Below are positions 25,601 through 33,568 of a DNA stretch of 64,000 nt, piece by piece. Every line of letters starts with the position of its first letter. Positions within the stretch are counted from its first letter, which is position 1. Under the pieces are notes generated by a model. That model saw nothing but the letters and a program-made list of their open reading frames with translations. It was not told the origin of the DNA and ran no database searches. The stretch is from Hydrogenophaga borbori (GTDB lineage Bacteria > Pseudomonadota > Gammaproteobacteria > Burkholderiales > Burkholderiaceae_C): contig NZ_QVLS01000002.1 of the NCBI RefSeq assembly GCF_003417535.1, positions 1-64,000 on the forward strand, given 5' to 3'. The translations under genes and the position numbers were made by a program.

Positions 25601-26924
25601 TGAGGCGGCCGCCACGCAGGAAGCCGAGGTCGCCGGTGCGCAGCCAGCCCTCGGCGTCGAAGCATTCGCGCGCGGCGCCCTCGGCGCGGGTCTCGTAGCC
25701 GCTGGTGACGCTGGCGCCACGGACCTGGACCTCGCCCAGACGCTCTTCGCCGAGCTCGCCACCGTCTTCGCCGACGACGCGCACCTGCGTGGAGGCGAGG
25801 GGCAGGCCGACATCGGCGTACTCGATCGCCTCCACGCCATCGGCGGCGTCCCGGACCAGGCCGTCGCGCAGCAGCGCCTGGCGGTCGAGCCGGTGGGCCA
25901 GCGCGCGCCCGCCCTGCGGGGAGAGCGACACGACCACCGTGGCCTCGGCCAGGCCGTAGGCCGGCGTCATGGCGTCGGGGCGCAGGCCGGCCGTGGCCAT
26001 GCGGGACATGAACGCGCGCATCGTCGGCACCCAGATCGGCTCGGCGCCGTTGAACCACAGGCGCACGCAGGACAGGTCCACGCCCACGGGCGGGCCGCCG
26101 TCGAGCGCTTCGAGCACGTGGCGCAGGCCGAAGTTGGGGCCACCCACCACGGCCGAGCGGTGCTGGTGGATCTTGGTCAACCACAGCAGCGGATCGGCGA
26201 CGAAGTCGGTGGCATCGAGCTTGACCTGGCCCGCCCCGAGGTAGGCGGGCAGCAGATGGAACATCACCAGGCCCATGTCGTGGTAGTACGGCATCCAGTT
26301 GAGGAAGCCGTGCGCCGGCAGCAGCCCGTGGGCCTGCGCCATGTCGCGCAGGTTGGCGAGCATGTTCGCGTGCGTGAGCCGCACGCCCTTGGGCGTGCCG
26401 GTGGAGCCGGAGGACAGTTGCAGGTAGGCCAGATCGCCGGGCTGGGCCCGGTGCGCGCGCGCCCGCGCGGCGTCGGCCTCGCCGGGGTCGCGGAGCCAGC
26501 GCATGCCGCTGGGCAGGGGCGCCGCGCCACCGGCGTAGTCGGCCCGCTGGTCTTCGTCGATCAGCAGCGTGGCGTCAGGCCCGAGCAAACCGCACACGGC
26601 GCGCAGCCGGCGGGAAGCCTCGCTCTCGCGCCGCCAGCTCGCCACCTTGGGCAGCAGCACGGGCACCAGACCCCCGAGCACGCAGGCCCAGAAGACCTCG
26701 AGCTGGCGGGCGCTGGCGCCGACCTGCGTCAGCACCGTCTGGCCCGGCGACAGGCCTTGCGCCTGCAGCGCGGCCAGCAGGCCCCGCGCGCGGGCCAGCA
26801 GGCCGGGGTAGCTCAAGGGGGTCTCGCTGCCGTCGCGGTGCACGGTGACGAGGGCGTGGGGGGCGGGAAGGCTGGCGGCGTTGAGCAAGACGTCGGCCAG
26901 CGTCGCGGGTGGCGTGCTGTGCAT
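22698..26924 (-). CDS. FAAL-ACP-KS-ACP megasynthase (hybrid polyketide synthase without an acyltransferase)
   Basis: 1408 residues from ATG at 26924 (CAGGGAG ribosome site). Domains in order: fatty acyl-AMP ligase, 1-555 (LQLSSGSTGTPKG at 169-180, WMPYYHDMGL at 210-219); acyl carrier, about 577-650 with Ser610; a Ser/Thr/Ala repeat linker, 657-677; ketosynthase, about 690-1110 with Cys856, His991 and His1030; a flanking region ending in LPTYPFTRRAYWL, about 1230-1243; a Thr/Ala linker; and a second acyl carrier, about 1315-1385 with Ser1348 in LGADSL. The 120 residues between ketosynthase and LPTYPF are too few for an acyltransferase, so the extender must be loaded in trans. There is no ketoreductase or thioesterase. 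It would activate a fatty acid and extend it once. Monocistronic; no phosphopantetheinyl transferase or tailoring gene nearby. Confidence 0.9.
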   Translation of the reverse strand: MHSTPPATLADVLLNAASLPAPHALVTVHRDGSETPLSYPGLLARARGLLAALQAQGLSPGQTVLTQVGASARQLEVFWACVLGGLVPVLLPKVASWRRESEASRRLRAVCGLLGPDATLLIDEDQRADYAGGAAPLPSGMRWLRDPGEADAARARAHRAQPGDLAYLQLSSGSTGTPKGVRLTHANMLANLRDMAQAHGLLPAHGFLNWMPYYHDMGLVMFHLLPAYLGAGQVKLDATDFVADPLLWLTKIHQHRSAVVGGPNFGLRHVLEALDGGPPVGVDLSCVRLWFNGAEPIWVPTMRAFMSRMATAGLRPDAMTPAYGLAEATVVVSLSPQGGRALAHRLDRQALLRDGLVRDAADGVEAIEYADVGLPLASTQVRVVGEDGGELGEERLGEVQVRGASVTSGYETRAEGAARECFDAEGWLRTGDLGFLRGGRLTITGRLKDVIALHGRQVMAVDVEQHLSQLFGLKTGRIAACGVPQADGSEAVVLFVVARARDGGGCLLHRLRAAAEAYLAHPVACAVPVRRIPHTSSGKPQRHQLRQQWQLGEFAERLQAVPAPAPQAPSPAPANDDLVRQVVQAWSEALRLRPGDIGLDTPFTSLGGGSVQAIQALALLEKRLGRRLGTGLLVDGRTVRDTVAYLERHPAPSQAARATSASTSASTSASTSASTASPACAPAQAPADASPAIAVIGMACRFPGAASPAQFWGQLRDGVSSIREVPAPPWMPEGQRLHMGRIDGIELFAADFFGVDDEEARLMDPQQRLMLELGYEALDDAGYTGARMPAQRKVGVCVGSIHNAYLEPLIELRRRGDCPAAQHPQLLPGNLLSIIAARVSQRLDLKGPALHIDTACASSLVALHCACTELRSGQCEIALAGGVSLLSTLSMLQLLSQTGTLSDEGVCRVFDEAASGMVASEGAGLVVLKRLDQALADGDRIDAVISATAVTNDGHSIGLMAPTLEGQEAMLRQALAQAGLHPSQIGYVEAHGTGTPVGDAIEVHAFTSVFGEPGGAPYCGIGSVKANIGHPMAAAGVAGLIKLLLSLRHGLLPPTLNLRKPHPNLRLEHTPFWPVLSAAPWPRGAAPRHAGISSFGFGGTNAHAIVSDAPLPATRARTTRSHHLLCLSARNREELLAVRARLLDQLLEQPDLSMLDLSFTRCAGREAFRLRECLVVCGVRDAIDQLRHGPRAWPGDEGLAALVALGQRWLRGEPVDWREHFRGSGARIVPLPTYPFTRRAYWLPGSSPDTRGPAAPVAREPAGGSPGASAAGRDDPHPAPARTTDAQAAIGQTATATATATASPPAAPPPAGPLAEDTVAHWIETELASHGLLCADRSVPFSRLGADSLIAVHTCHALAARLGTDVSMALFFEYASVERLARHLARLHGPLIERLLAEATTRTPLAPR
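23019..23048. repeat. Hexanucleotide tandem repeat inside the megasynthase gene
   Basis: Five perfect copies of GGCGGT on the plus strand. On the coding strand they encode the TATATATA part of the linker before the second carrier domain. Copy number changes would keep the frame, since six is a multiple of three. Confidence 0.9.
24901..24948. repeat. 12-bp tandem repeat inside the megasynthase gene
   Basis: Four copies of GTGGAGGCRGAG (two with A, two with G at the ninth base). They encode repeated TSAS units in the linker between the first carrier domain and the ketosynthase. In-frame expansion or loss by slippage would change linker length without breaking the protein. Confidence 0.92.
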
Positions 26925-27053
26925 GGTGGACTCCCTGGTTTGAGCGGGGCACCATGCTGGGCGAACTGGCCCGAGCCGGCGCCGATGCGGCGCAAGCTTG
27001 ATCCTTTGGTTGGCACTGTTGCGTCGAACGGGCGGGCCCGCCGCCGCACCGGC

Positions 27054-27087
27054 AAAAGAAAACCCGCACACCGAACGGTGGCGGGTT
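27054..27087 (-). terminator. Rho-independent terminator of the TRAP operon
   Basis: On the minus strand AACCCGC (27087-27081), CACCG, a short loop, CGGTG and GCGGGTT (27067-27061) form a strong stem followed by TTCTTTT. It lies about 20 bases after the DctM stop at 27109 and upstream of the megasynthase gene, separating the two transcription units. Confidence 0.8.
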
Positions 27088-27108
27088 GGCGGTGGGAAGC
27101 GCCCGGGC

Positions 27109-28404
27109 CTACATCTTGGACGGCAGCCAGTTCACCAGCCCGGGGAACCAGTAGAGCAGCAGCACGGCGAACACCATGATGAGGAAGTAGGGCAGGCAGG
27201 CCGTCGAGATCCAGGTGATTTCGCGCCGCGTCATGCCTTGCAGCACGAAGAGGTTGAAGCCCACGGGCGGGGTGATCTGCGCCATCTCCACCACGATGAC
27301 GATGAAGATGCCGAACCAGATCAGGTCGATGCCGGCGGCCTGCACGGTCGGCAGGATCACGCCCATGGTGAGCACGATCATGGAGATGCCGTCGAGGAAG
27401 CAGCCGAGCACGATGTAGAACACGGCCAGCGCGATCAGCAGCATGCCGGGCGTGAGGCCCAGGCCACCGACCCATTCGGCCAGGTGCCGCGGCAGGCCGA
27501 TGTAGCCCATGGACAGCGTGAGGAAGGCCGCGCCCGCCAGGATCAGCGCGATCATGCAGTACAGCCGCGTGGCGCCCAGCAGCGAGTCGCGAAAGCTCAC
27601 CCAGTTGAGCGAGCCCTGCGAGCCCGAGAGGATGAGCGAGCCCACCACACCGATGGCCGCCGCTTCGGTGGCGGTGGCGATGCCGCTGTAGATGGCGCCG
27701 ATGACGCTGCCGATGAGCACCACGACGGGGATCAGGTGGCGCGCCTCATGGAGCTTCTCGGTGAAGCTCAGCCGCGTGTCGGCGCTGGGCACCTTGTCGG
27801 GGTTGAGCAGGGCCCAGACCACGATGGCGCCGCTGAACAGCGCCGCCAGCACGATGCCGGGGATGACGCCGGCGACGAAGAGTTTCGCGATGGAGACCTC
27901 GGCCGCGACGCCGTACACGATCATGATGATCGAGGGCGGGATCAGCAGGCCCAGCGTGCTGGCGCCGCCGAGCGAGCCCACGATTTTTTCGGGCGGGTAG
28001 CCGCGCCGCGTGAGCTCGGGGATGGTCATCTTGCCGATGGTGGCGCAGGTGGCCGCCGACGAGCCCGAGACCGCCGCGAAGATGGTGCTGCCCAGGATGT
28101 TGGTGTGCAGCAGGCGCCCGGGCAGGGCGTTCACCCAGGGCGCCAGGCCTTTGAACATGCTCTCCGACAGCTTGGTGCGGAACAGGATTTCGCCCATCCA
28201 CACGAACAGCGGCAGCGCGGTCAGTGTCCAGCTGCTGGCCGAGCCCCAGATGGTGAGCGCCATGGCGTCGCCCGCGGGGCGCGAGGAGAACAGCTCCATG
28301 CCGATCCAGGCCACGCCGGCGAGCGTGAGGCCGATCCATACGCCGCTGCCCAGCAGCAGGAACAGCGAGGCGATGAGCAGGCTGGTGACGACGAACTCAT
28401 TCAT
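27109..28404 (-). CDS. TRAP transporter large permease, DctM family
   Basis: 431 residues, about twelve membrane helices. [36 protein letters not shown] and [19 protein letters not shown] are DctM landmarks. It forms the cation-driven uptake channel with the DctQ subunit, whose gene overlaps it by eight bases. It is very similar along its length to the DctM at 33569-34867 on the other side of the LysR gene, so the two systems look like duplicates. Ligand unknown. Confidence 0.94.
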   Translation of the reverse strand: MNEFVVTSLLIASLFLLLGSGVWIGLTLAGVAWIGMELFSSRPAGDAMALTIWGSASSWTLTALPLFVWMGEILFRTKLSESMFKGLAPWVNALPGRLLHTNILGSTIFAAVSGSSAATCATIGKMTIPELTRRGYPPEKIVGSLGGASTLGLLIPPSIIMIVYGVAAEVSIAKLFVAGVIPGIVLAALFSGAIVVWALLNPDKVPSADTRLSFTEKLHEARHLIPVVVLIGSVIGAIYSGIATATEAAAIGVVGSLILSGSQGSLNWVSFRDSLLGATRLYCMIALILAGAAFLTLSMGYIGLPRHLAEWVGGLGLTPGMLLIALAVFYIVLGCFLDGISMIVLTMGVILPTVQAAGIDLIWFGIFIVIVVEMAQITPPVGFNLFVLQGMTRREITWISTACLPYFLIMVFAVLLLYWFPGLVNWLPSKM

Positions 28405-28900
28405 GCCGCGTCTCCCCCTCGGCGCGCGAGCGCTGGCCGCGCCATTCGAGCACCCAGTCGTCCAGCAGTGCGATGAACAGCACCGTGCAGCCCAGGCCCA
28501 TGAGCACCTGGGGAATCCACAGCGGCGTGGCGTCGGCGGCGGTGGAGATGTCGTGGAAGGTGTTGGACTGCCACACCAGGCGCCAGGCGTACCAGGCCAG
28601 CGCGCCGCTCATGAGCACCGCCACCGACAGCGCCCAGAGCTCCAGGCCGCGCCGCGCGCCGCCGCGCAGCTTGCCGATGATCAGCGTGACGCGGATGTGC
28701 TCGTTGCTCTTGAGCGTGTGCGCCAGCGCCAGGAAACCGGCGCCGGCCATGGCGTAGCCCGCGTAGGCGTCGGTGCCGGGCACGTAGAAGCCGGCGACGC
28801 GGCTGACGATGGACAGCAGCACCATCACCAGCACACCGATCATGAAGAGGGCGGCCAGCCAGCCGGCGCCGAGGTAGAGAGAGTCAAGCAGTTTGCGCAT
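28397..28900 (-). CDS. TRAP transporter small permease, DctQ family
   Basis: 167 residues with four membrane helices. LLSIVSRVAGFYVPGTDAYA near residue 35 and the NEHIRVTLIIGKL loop are typical of DctQ proteins. It partners the DctM encoded next. The ATG at 28900 is 110 bases after the binding-protein stop, and the gap holds two strong inverted repeats. It resembles the DctQ at 33040-33546 (for example the SxxxHIRVTL loop and TPLWIPQ segment). Confidence 0.92.
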   Translation of the reverse strand: MRKLLDSLYLGAGWLAALFMIGVLVMVLLSIVSRVAGFYVPGTDAYAGYAMAGAGFLALAHTLKSNEHIRVTLIIGKLRGGARRGLELWALSVAVLMSGALAWYAWRLVWQSNTFHDISTAADATPLWIPQVLMGLGCTVLFIALLDDWVLEWRGQRSRAEGETRHE

Positions 28901-28935
28901 GAGGAACGGTGGAGGCGCCGCGAAGCCAGACCCAG

Positions 28936-29009
28936 GGCACCGAGGATCCGGTTGCGCCGGTCCTCAGGTGCCGCCCCCTCGAGGGGGTCGCGCGAAGCGC
29001 GGCGGGGGT
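28936..29009. repeat. Intercistronic inverted-repeat element (copy C) between dctP and dctQ
   Basis: Two structures follow one another. GGCACCGAGGATCCGG at 28936-28951 pairs imperfectly with CCGGTCCTCAGGTGCC at 28957-28972. Next comes the perfect 14-bp palindrome CCCCCTCGAGGGGG at 28974-28987, then GCGCGAAGCGC and GGCGGGGGTG. The second part resembles the end of the element at 3994-4083 (palindrome, GCGAA, GGGGG). It separates the binding-protein and permease genes, as copy A does. Confidence 0.75.
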
Positions 29010-29010
29010 G

Positions 29011-29976
29011 TTACTTCCTGTACGCGTCGATCAGTTGCTGGCCTTCGGGGCCGGCCTTCGACAGCCATTCCTGCAGCATGGTGGCGCCCACCTTCTGCAG
29101 GTCGGCCTTGAGCGCGGCCGAGGGCGGCTCCACCGCCATGCCATTGGCCTTGAGGGTGGCGAGCGTGTCGGTGTTGACCTTCTCGGAGGCCGCCCAGCCG
29201 CGCGCCTCGGCGTCGGCCGCCGCCTTCATGAGGCCGTCGCGCGTGGCCTTGTCGAGCGCGTCGAAGGCCTTCTTGTTGGCGATGACGGCGTTCTTCGGCA
29301 GCCAGGCCTGCACGTCGTAGTAGTACTTGAGGTGTTCGTAGAGCTTGCTGTCCACGCCGGTGGCGCCCGAGGTCATGTTGTTTTCGACCACGCCGGTGGC
29401 CAGGGCCTGCGACAGCTCGGCGGCCTGCACGGTGACGGGCTGCGCGCCCACCAGTTCGGCGATGCGCGAGGTGGCCGGGCTGTAGGCGCGCCACTTGCTG
29501 CCCTTGAGGTCGGCGGCGCTGGCCACGGGCTTCTTGCTGTACAGGCCCTGCGGCGGCCAGGCCACCGCATACAGCAGCACCATGCCCTGTTCGGCGAGCT
29601 TCTTCTCCAGGATGGGCTTCTGCGCGGCGTAGAGCTTCTTCGAATCGGCGTAGCTGGTGGCCAGGAAGGGGATGCCGTCCACGCCAAAGACCTGCCACTC
29701 GTTCTGGAAGTTGGCCAGCAGCACCTCGCCGGCCTGGGCCTGGCCGCCCTGCACGGCGCGCTTGATCTCCGGCGCCTTGAACAGCGAAGCGCCGGGGTGC
29801 ACGGTGATCTTGAGCTTGCCGCCGGTGGCCTTGTCGACGTCGCTGGCGAAGCTGGCAAGATTGACCGAGTGGAAGTTGGTGGCCGGGTAGGCGGCGGGCA
29901 GGTCCCAGGCGGTCTGAGCCTGGGCGCTGGCGCTCAGTGCGAAGGCCGCGCCGGCCAGGGCAAGCTTGAAGTTCAT
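29011..29976 (-). CDS. TRAP transporter substrate-binding protein, DctP family
   Basis: 321 residues from ATG at 29976. A Sec signal peptide (MNFKLALAGAAFALSASAQAQ) precedes the mature periplasmic protein, which begins [40 protein letters not shown] and EIKRAVQGGQAQAGEVLLAN follow the family pattern. It is clearly related to the DctP at 31975-32943: both have WDLP, a [12 protein letters not shown] block and EIKRAVQ at the same places. Divergent from the LysR gene across 91 bases, so probably under its control. Confidence 0.92.
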   Translation of the reverse strand: MNFKLALAGAAFALSASAQAQTAWDLPAAYPATNFHSVNLASFASDVDKATGGKLKITVHPGASLFKAPEIKRAVQGGQAQAGEVLLANFQNEWQVFGVDGIPFLATSYADSKKLYAAQKPILEKKLAEQGMVLLYAVAWPPQGLYSKKPVASAADLKGSKWRAYSPATSRIAELVGAQPVTVQAAELSQALATGVVENNMTSGATGVDSKLYEHLKYYYDVQAWLPKNAVIANKKAFDALDKATRDGLMKAAADAEARGWAASEKVNTDTLATLKANGMAVEPPSAALKADLQKVGATMLQEWLSKAGPEGQQLIDAYRK

Positions 29977-30067
29977 GGTCGCTCCAGAAAGTTGAACGGA
30001 TGACGAAGACGGGCAGCATAGTTGCAAAAGCCGGGCCAGGCCCGTCCGTATTTCCCCGGAGAACACC

Positions 30068-31039
30068 ATGAATCTGCGCTTCGTCGAGGCTTTCTATTGG
30101 GTGGCCACACTCAAGAGCGTGACGCGCGCGGCCGAGAAGCTCTTCCTCACGCAATCGGCGATGTCCAGCCGAATCGCCGCGCTGGAGGAGGAGCTGGGCG
30201 TGCTGCTGCTGGATCGGCGCGACAAGCAGTTCCGGCTGACCATGGCCGGCACGCGCTTCCTGGTCTACGCGCAGCGCTTGCTGGAGCTGCAACGCGAGGC
30301 CAAGGCCGAGATGGGCTCGGGCGATGCGCTGGCGGTGTCGTTGCGCATCGGCGCCATCGAGTCGGTGCTGCACGCCTGGCTGATCCCGTGGATGGAGCAG
30401 CTGCGCACCGAGAACCCGGCGCTGGAGCTGGAGTTGTCGGTCGAGACCACGCCGGTGCTGATCGAGCAGATGCGACGTGGCACGCAGGACCTGGTGTTCA
30501 CGGCGCTGCCAGCCACCACCGATGGCGTGCGCTCGCGCGCGCTGCCGTCGATGGAAATGGTGTTCGTGGGCAGCGCCAGCCTGCACCGGCGGCGTCGCTA
30601 CACGCTGCAGGAGTTGGCCGAGCTGGAGTTGCTGACCTTCCAGCGCGGCTCATTGCCGCACGTGGCCCTGCTGGAGCTCTTTCGCGCGGCGCGCGTGGAG
30701 CCGCGGCGCGTGCACACCATCTCGTCCGTTTCGGCCATGCTGCAGATGGCGCAGGGTGGCTTCGGTGTGGCCACGCTGCCGCGCGAGGCGGTGCGGCACT
30801 TGTTCGTGGTGGCCGACCTGCGCGAGTTGCCCTGCGACGCGCGCCTGCAGCCGCTGCCTATCCATGCCAGCTACCGCAGCGACCCGTCCGCGCAGGCGGT
30901 GGAGACGGTGATGCGCTCGGCGCAGGCGTTCGTTGACGTCTGGAACGGGTCGGGCGACGGCACCGCATTGGGGCGGCCGCGCACGAAGACGTCGCAGAAG
31001 TCGCCCCAGTCAAAGGCATCGAAAAAATCGATGAGATAA
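30068..31039 (+). CDS. LysR family transcriptional regulator
   Basis: 323 residues. The N-terminal winged helix-turn-helix is MNLRFVEAFYWVATLKSVTR, AAEKLFLTQSAMSSRIAALE, with the LLLDRRDKQFRLT wing. The rest is the two-lobed effector domain. It lies between two TRAP operons, divergent from one (29976) and upstream of the other (31139) in the same direction, so it could control both, probably with the transported acid as co-inducer. The C-terminal tail is Lys/Ser-rich and longer than usual. Confidence 0.93.
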   Translation: MNLRFVEAFYWVATLKSVTRAAEKLFLTQSAMSSRIAALEEELGVLLLDRRDKQFRLTMAGTRFLVYAQRLLELQREAKAEMGSGDALAVSLRIGAIESVLHAWLIPWMEQLRTENPALELELSVETTPVLIEQMRRGTQDLVFTALPATTDGVRSRALPSMEMVFVGSASLHRRRRYTLQELAELELLTFQRGSLPHVALLELFRAARVEPRRVHTISSVSAMLQMAQGGFGVATLPREAVRHLFVVADLRELPCDARLQPLPIHASYRSDPSAQAVETVMRSAQAFVDVWNGSGDGTALGRPRTKTSQKSPQSKASKKSMR

Positions 31040-31056
31040 GCAAGAAAATTTTCGTT

Positions 31057-31082
31057 TGTGGTGGCTTCGGCCACTGACCACA
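31057..31082 (+). other. UUCG-loop hairpin after the LysR gene
   Basis: TGTGG at 31057-31061 pairs with CCACA at 31078-31082, and GTGGC-TTCG-GCCAC at 31061-31074 forms an inner stem with a stable UUCG-type loop. There is no T-run behind it, so it is either a weak end signal of the LysR transcript or a 5' leader structure of the next operon. Confidence 0.4.
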
Positions 31083-31095
31083 ATCCGGCCCCAAT

Positions 31096-31111
31096 GTGAC
31101 GGGCTCGTCAC
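31096..31111. promoter_or_regulatory. Palindrome upstream of the DUF1445 gene (putative operator)
   Basis: GTGACG-GGCT-CGTCAC is a perfect 6-bp inverted repeat with a four-base centre, 27 bases before the GTG start of the hydro-lyase gene. It may bind a dimeric regulator of the 5-oxoproline cluster. A second short palindrome, GAAAATTTTC at 31044-31053, lies upstream. Confidence 0.4.
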
Positions 31112-31138
31112 GAACACAAAGGACCGGAGGCGAACGCA

Positions 31139-31978
31139 GTGGGATTCCTGGACGACCTGGCGACACGGCGAATCGATGCCGATGCGCAAGCCCTGGCGCG
31201 CCGCGTGCGCGGCGCCATTCGCCGCGGCGAATGGACGAAGCACACCAGCGGCCTGGCCGACGAACTGGTGCAGGGCAACGTGGTGATCCTGCCGCAGGCG
31301 TTGGCGGACGATTTCCTGCTGTTCTGCCAGCGCAACCCCAAGCCCTGCCCGCTGCTGGCGGTGGGGCGACCGGGCGATCCCTCACTGCCCGGTTTGGGCG
31401 AGGGCATCGACATCCGCAGCGACATGCCGCGCTACCGCGTCTGGCGCGACGGCGAACTGGTCGGGGAGCCGACAGACATCGCCGATGTGTGGCGGGAGGA
31501 TCTCGTCACCTTCGTGATCGGGTGTTCGTTCTCGTTCGAGCAGGCGCTGATGGACGCTGGCATGCGGCTGCGCCACGTGGACGAAGGCCGCAACGTGGCC
31601 ATGTACCGAACCCATCTGGCCACCGCGCCGGCCGGACCGTTCGCGGGCCCCATGGTGGTGAGCATGCGCCCGTTCAAGGCAGCCGATGCGGCGCGCGCCG
31701 TGGAGATCACCTCCCGCTTTCCCGACGTGCACGGCGCGCCGGTGCATGTGGGCGACCCCGCGGCCATCGGCATCCACGACCTGTCGCGGCCCGACTACGG
31801 CGACGCCGTGGCGGTGCTGCCCGACGAAGTGCCCGTGTTCTGGGCCTGCGGGGTCACGCCCCAGGCGGCGATCGCCCAGGCCCGCCTCCCGTTCTGCATC
31901 ACGCACGCCCCGGGCGCGATGCTGATCACCGACCTTCTCAACCAGCAACTCGCGAGCGAACAAGGAGAGCGACCATGA
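31139..31978 (+). CDS. DUF1445 putative hydro-lyase / D-glutamate cyclase-like protein
   Basis: 279 residues starting with GTG at 31139, eight bases after GGAGG. The blocks [39 protein letters not shown] and [12 protein letters not shown] near the end identify the DUF1445 family. A family member in animals is D-glutamate cyclase, which converts D-glutamate to 5-oxo-D-proline. The gene overlaps the TRAP binding-protein gene as ATGA, and the operon ends with a 5-oxoprolinase, so a role in cyclising or handling glutamate or 5-oxoproline is plausible. The reaction here is inferred from context. Confidence 0.85.
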   Translation: MGFLDDLATRRIDADAQALARRVRGAIRRGEWTKHTSGLADELVQGNVVILPQALADDFLLFCQRNPKPCPLLAVGRPGDPSLPGLGEGIDIRSDMPRYRVWRDGELVGEPTDIADVWREDLVTFVIGCSFSFEQALMDAGMRLRHVDEGRNVAMYRTHLATAPAGPFAGPMVVSMRPFKAADAARAVEITSRFPDVHGAPVHVGDPAAIGIHDLSRPDYGDAVAVLPDEVPVFWACGVTPQAAIAQARLPFCITHAPGAMLITDLLNQQLASEQGERP

Positions 31979-32943
31979 TCAAGACAACAATCGGCCTGTG
32001 TGCTCTGGCCCTGGCCGGCGCCGCGCACGCGCAGACCCGGTGGGATCTGCCCAGCGGCTACGGCGCCAATACCTTCCAGGTGCAGAACCTGCAGCAGTTC
32101 GCCAACGACGTGGACAAGGCCACGGGGGGCAAGCTCAAGATCACCCTGCACGCGGGCGGATCGCTCTACAAGGCCAATGAGATCAAGCGCGCGGTGCAGA
32201 CCGCGCAGACGCCGATCGGCGAGTTCATTCTCTCCGGCGCGGCCAACGAGAACCCGCTGTTCGGGGTGGACTCGGTGCCCTTCCTGGCCACGGGCTACGA
32301 GCAATCGCGCCGCCTGTACCAGGCGGCCAAAGGCGCGCAGGAGAAGCTGCTGGCCCAGCAGGGCCTGAAGGTGCTGTTCTCGGTGCCCTGGCCCGGGCAG
32401 TCGCTGTACTCGATCAAGCCGGTGAACTACGCGTCCGACCTGGAGGGCACCAAGATGCGCGCCTACAACCCGGCCACCACGCGCATCGCCCAGCTGCTCA
32501 AGGCGCAGCCCGTGACGATCCAGCTCGCCGAGCTGCCGCAGGCCCTGGCCACGGGCGCGGTGCAGAATTTCCTCACCTCCAGCGCCAGCGGTGTGGAGAG
32601 CAAGCTTCACGAGCAGGTGAAGCACTTCTACCCGGTATCGGCCTGGCTGCCGCGCAATGTGACGGTGGTGAATCTCAAGGATTTCAACGCGCTGGACAAG
32701 GCCACGCAGAACGCGCTGACCACGGCGGCGGCGCAGGCGGAAGCGCGCGGCTGGGCGCTGAGCGAGAAGCTCGACAGCGAGTACATCGGCCAGTTGAAGG
32801 CCGCCGGTATGTCGATCAGCCAACCGAGCGATGACATGAGGAAGGCGCTGGCGTCCATCGGCGAGACCATGACCGCCGAGTGGATCAAGGCCGCGGGTCC
32901 CGAGGGGCAGGCCATCGTCGACGCGTACCGCAAACAGCCCTGA
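31975..32943 (+). CDS. TRAP transporter substrate-binding protein, DctP family
   Basis: 322 residues with signal peptide [20 protein letters not shown], periplasmic. Mature N-terminus [20 protein letters not shown], then [20 protein letters not shown] and [20 protein letters not shown], where the Arg contacts the ligand carboxylate in this family. CAAGGAGAGCG precedes the ATG. It is co-translated with the DUF1445 gene and is followed by DctQ and DctM genes and a 5-oxoprolinase, so 5-oxoproline or a related acid is a reasonable ligand guess. Related to the DctP at 29011-29976. Confidence 0.92.
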   Translation: MIKTTIGLCALALAGAAHAQTRWDLPSGYGANTFQVQNLQQFANDVDKATGGKLKITLHAGGSLYKANEIKRAVQTAQTPIGEFILSGAANENPLFGVDSVPFLATGYEQSRRLYQAAKGAQEKLLAQQGLKVLFSVPWPGQSLYSIKPVNYASDLEGTKMRAYNPATTRIAQLLKAQPVTIQLAELPQALATGAVQNFLTSSASGVESKLHEQVKHFYPVSAWLPRNVTVVNLKDFNALDKATQNALTTAAAQAEARGWALSEKLDSEYIGQLKAAGMSISQPSDDMRKALASIGETMTAEWIKAAGPEGQAIVDAYRKQP

Positions 32944-32957
32944 ACCGATTCGCGCAC

Positions 32958-32994
32958 GGCGGGGCCCGGCCCGCGCAGGCCGCCTCGCCCCGCC
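32958..32994. other. Intercistronic hairpin between dctP and dctQ of the third TRAP operon
   Basis: GGCGGGG at 32958-32964 pairs with CCCCGCC at 32988-32994, with a further GGCC/GGCC pairing inside. It lies 14 bases after the binding-protein stop and 45 bases before the DctQ start. No T-run follows, so it is not a classical terminator. It corresponds in place to the elements at 3994-4083 and 28936-29009. Confidence 0.6.
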
Positions 32995-33039
32995 GACTGC
33001 GCTTCCTTCCTTTCTTGTGAACCGATGCCGGAGGGCACG

Positions 33040-33546
33040 ATGGATGCGTTCGTCCGTACTGTTCATCGCTGGCTGCTCGCGCTCTCGTGTGTGGGCATGC
33101 TCGCGGCTTTTGTCTCCGTCTCGCTGGGCATCCTGGCGCGCCTGCTGCGCTGGGACATGGCCGGGCTGGACGCTTACGCGGGCTACGCCATCGCGGCCTC
33201 GCTGTTTCTGGCCCTGCCGGCCACGCTCCTGCGTGGCGAGCACATCCGCGTGACGCTGGTGCTGGAGCGCCTGCCCGGCTGGGGGCGCGCTGCCCTGGAG
33301 TGGTGGTGCCTGCTCGCGGGCACGGCGCTGTCGTGCTACCTGAGCTGGTACGCGGCGCGCCTGGTGTGGGTCTCGCGCGTGACGCACGACGTCTCGCCGG
33401 GCGCCGACGTGACGCCGCTGTGGATCCCGCAAACCGCCATGGCCGTGGGCTGCGCGGGCCTGGCTCTGGCATTCCTGCAGGTGGTGCTGCACCGCTGGCG
33501 GGGCACCGATCTGTTGGCGCCGGGCGCGGCTGCCCGCACCGAATGA
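33040..33546 (+). CDS. TRAP transporter small permease, DctQ family
   Basis: 168 residues from ATG at 33040, which has GGAGG five to seven bases upstream; an ATG at 33025 in the same frame would place that ribosome site inside the gene, so the later start is preferred. Four membrane helices, with LGILARLLRWDMAGLDAYAG and GEHIRVTLVLERL typical of DctQ. Forms the membrane part with the DctM encoded 22 bases downstream. Confidence 0.9.
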   Translation: MDAFVRTVHRWLLALSCVGMLAAFVSVSLGILARLLRWDMAGLDAYAGYAIAASLFLALPATLLRGEHIRVTLVLERLPGWGRAALEWWCLLAGTALSCYLSWYAARLVWVSRVTHDVSPGADVTPLWIPQTAMAVGCAGLALAFLQVVLHRWRGTDLLAPGAAARTE

Positions 33547-33568
33547 ACCCACCCAAGGAGCCGCTGTC

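Noticed and set aside
24456..27179. 907-codon open frame opposite the megasynthase
   Set aside because: Antisense of the FAAL/KS coding sequence with Gly/Arg/Ala-rich noise and no start context; the minus strand has all catalytic motifs.
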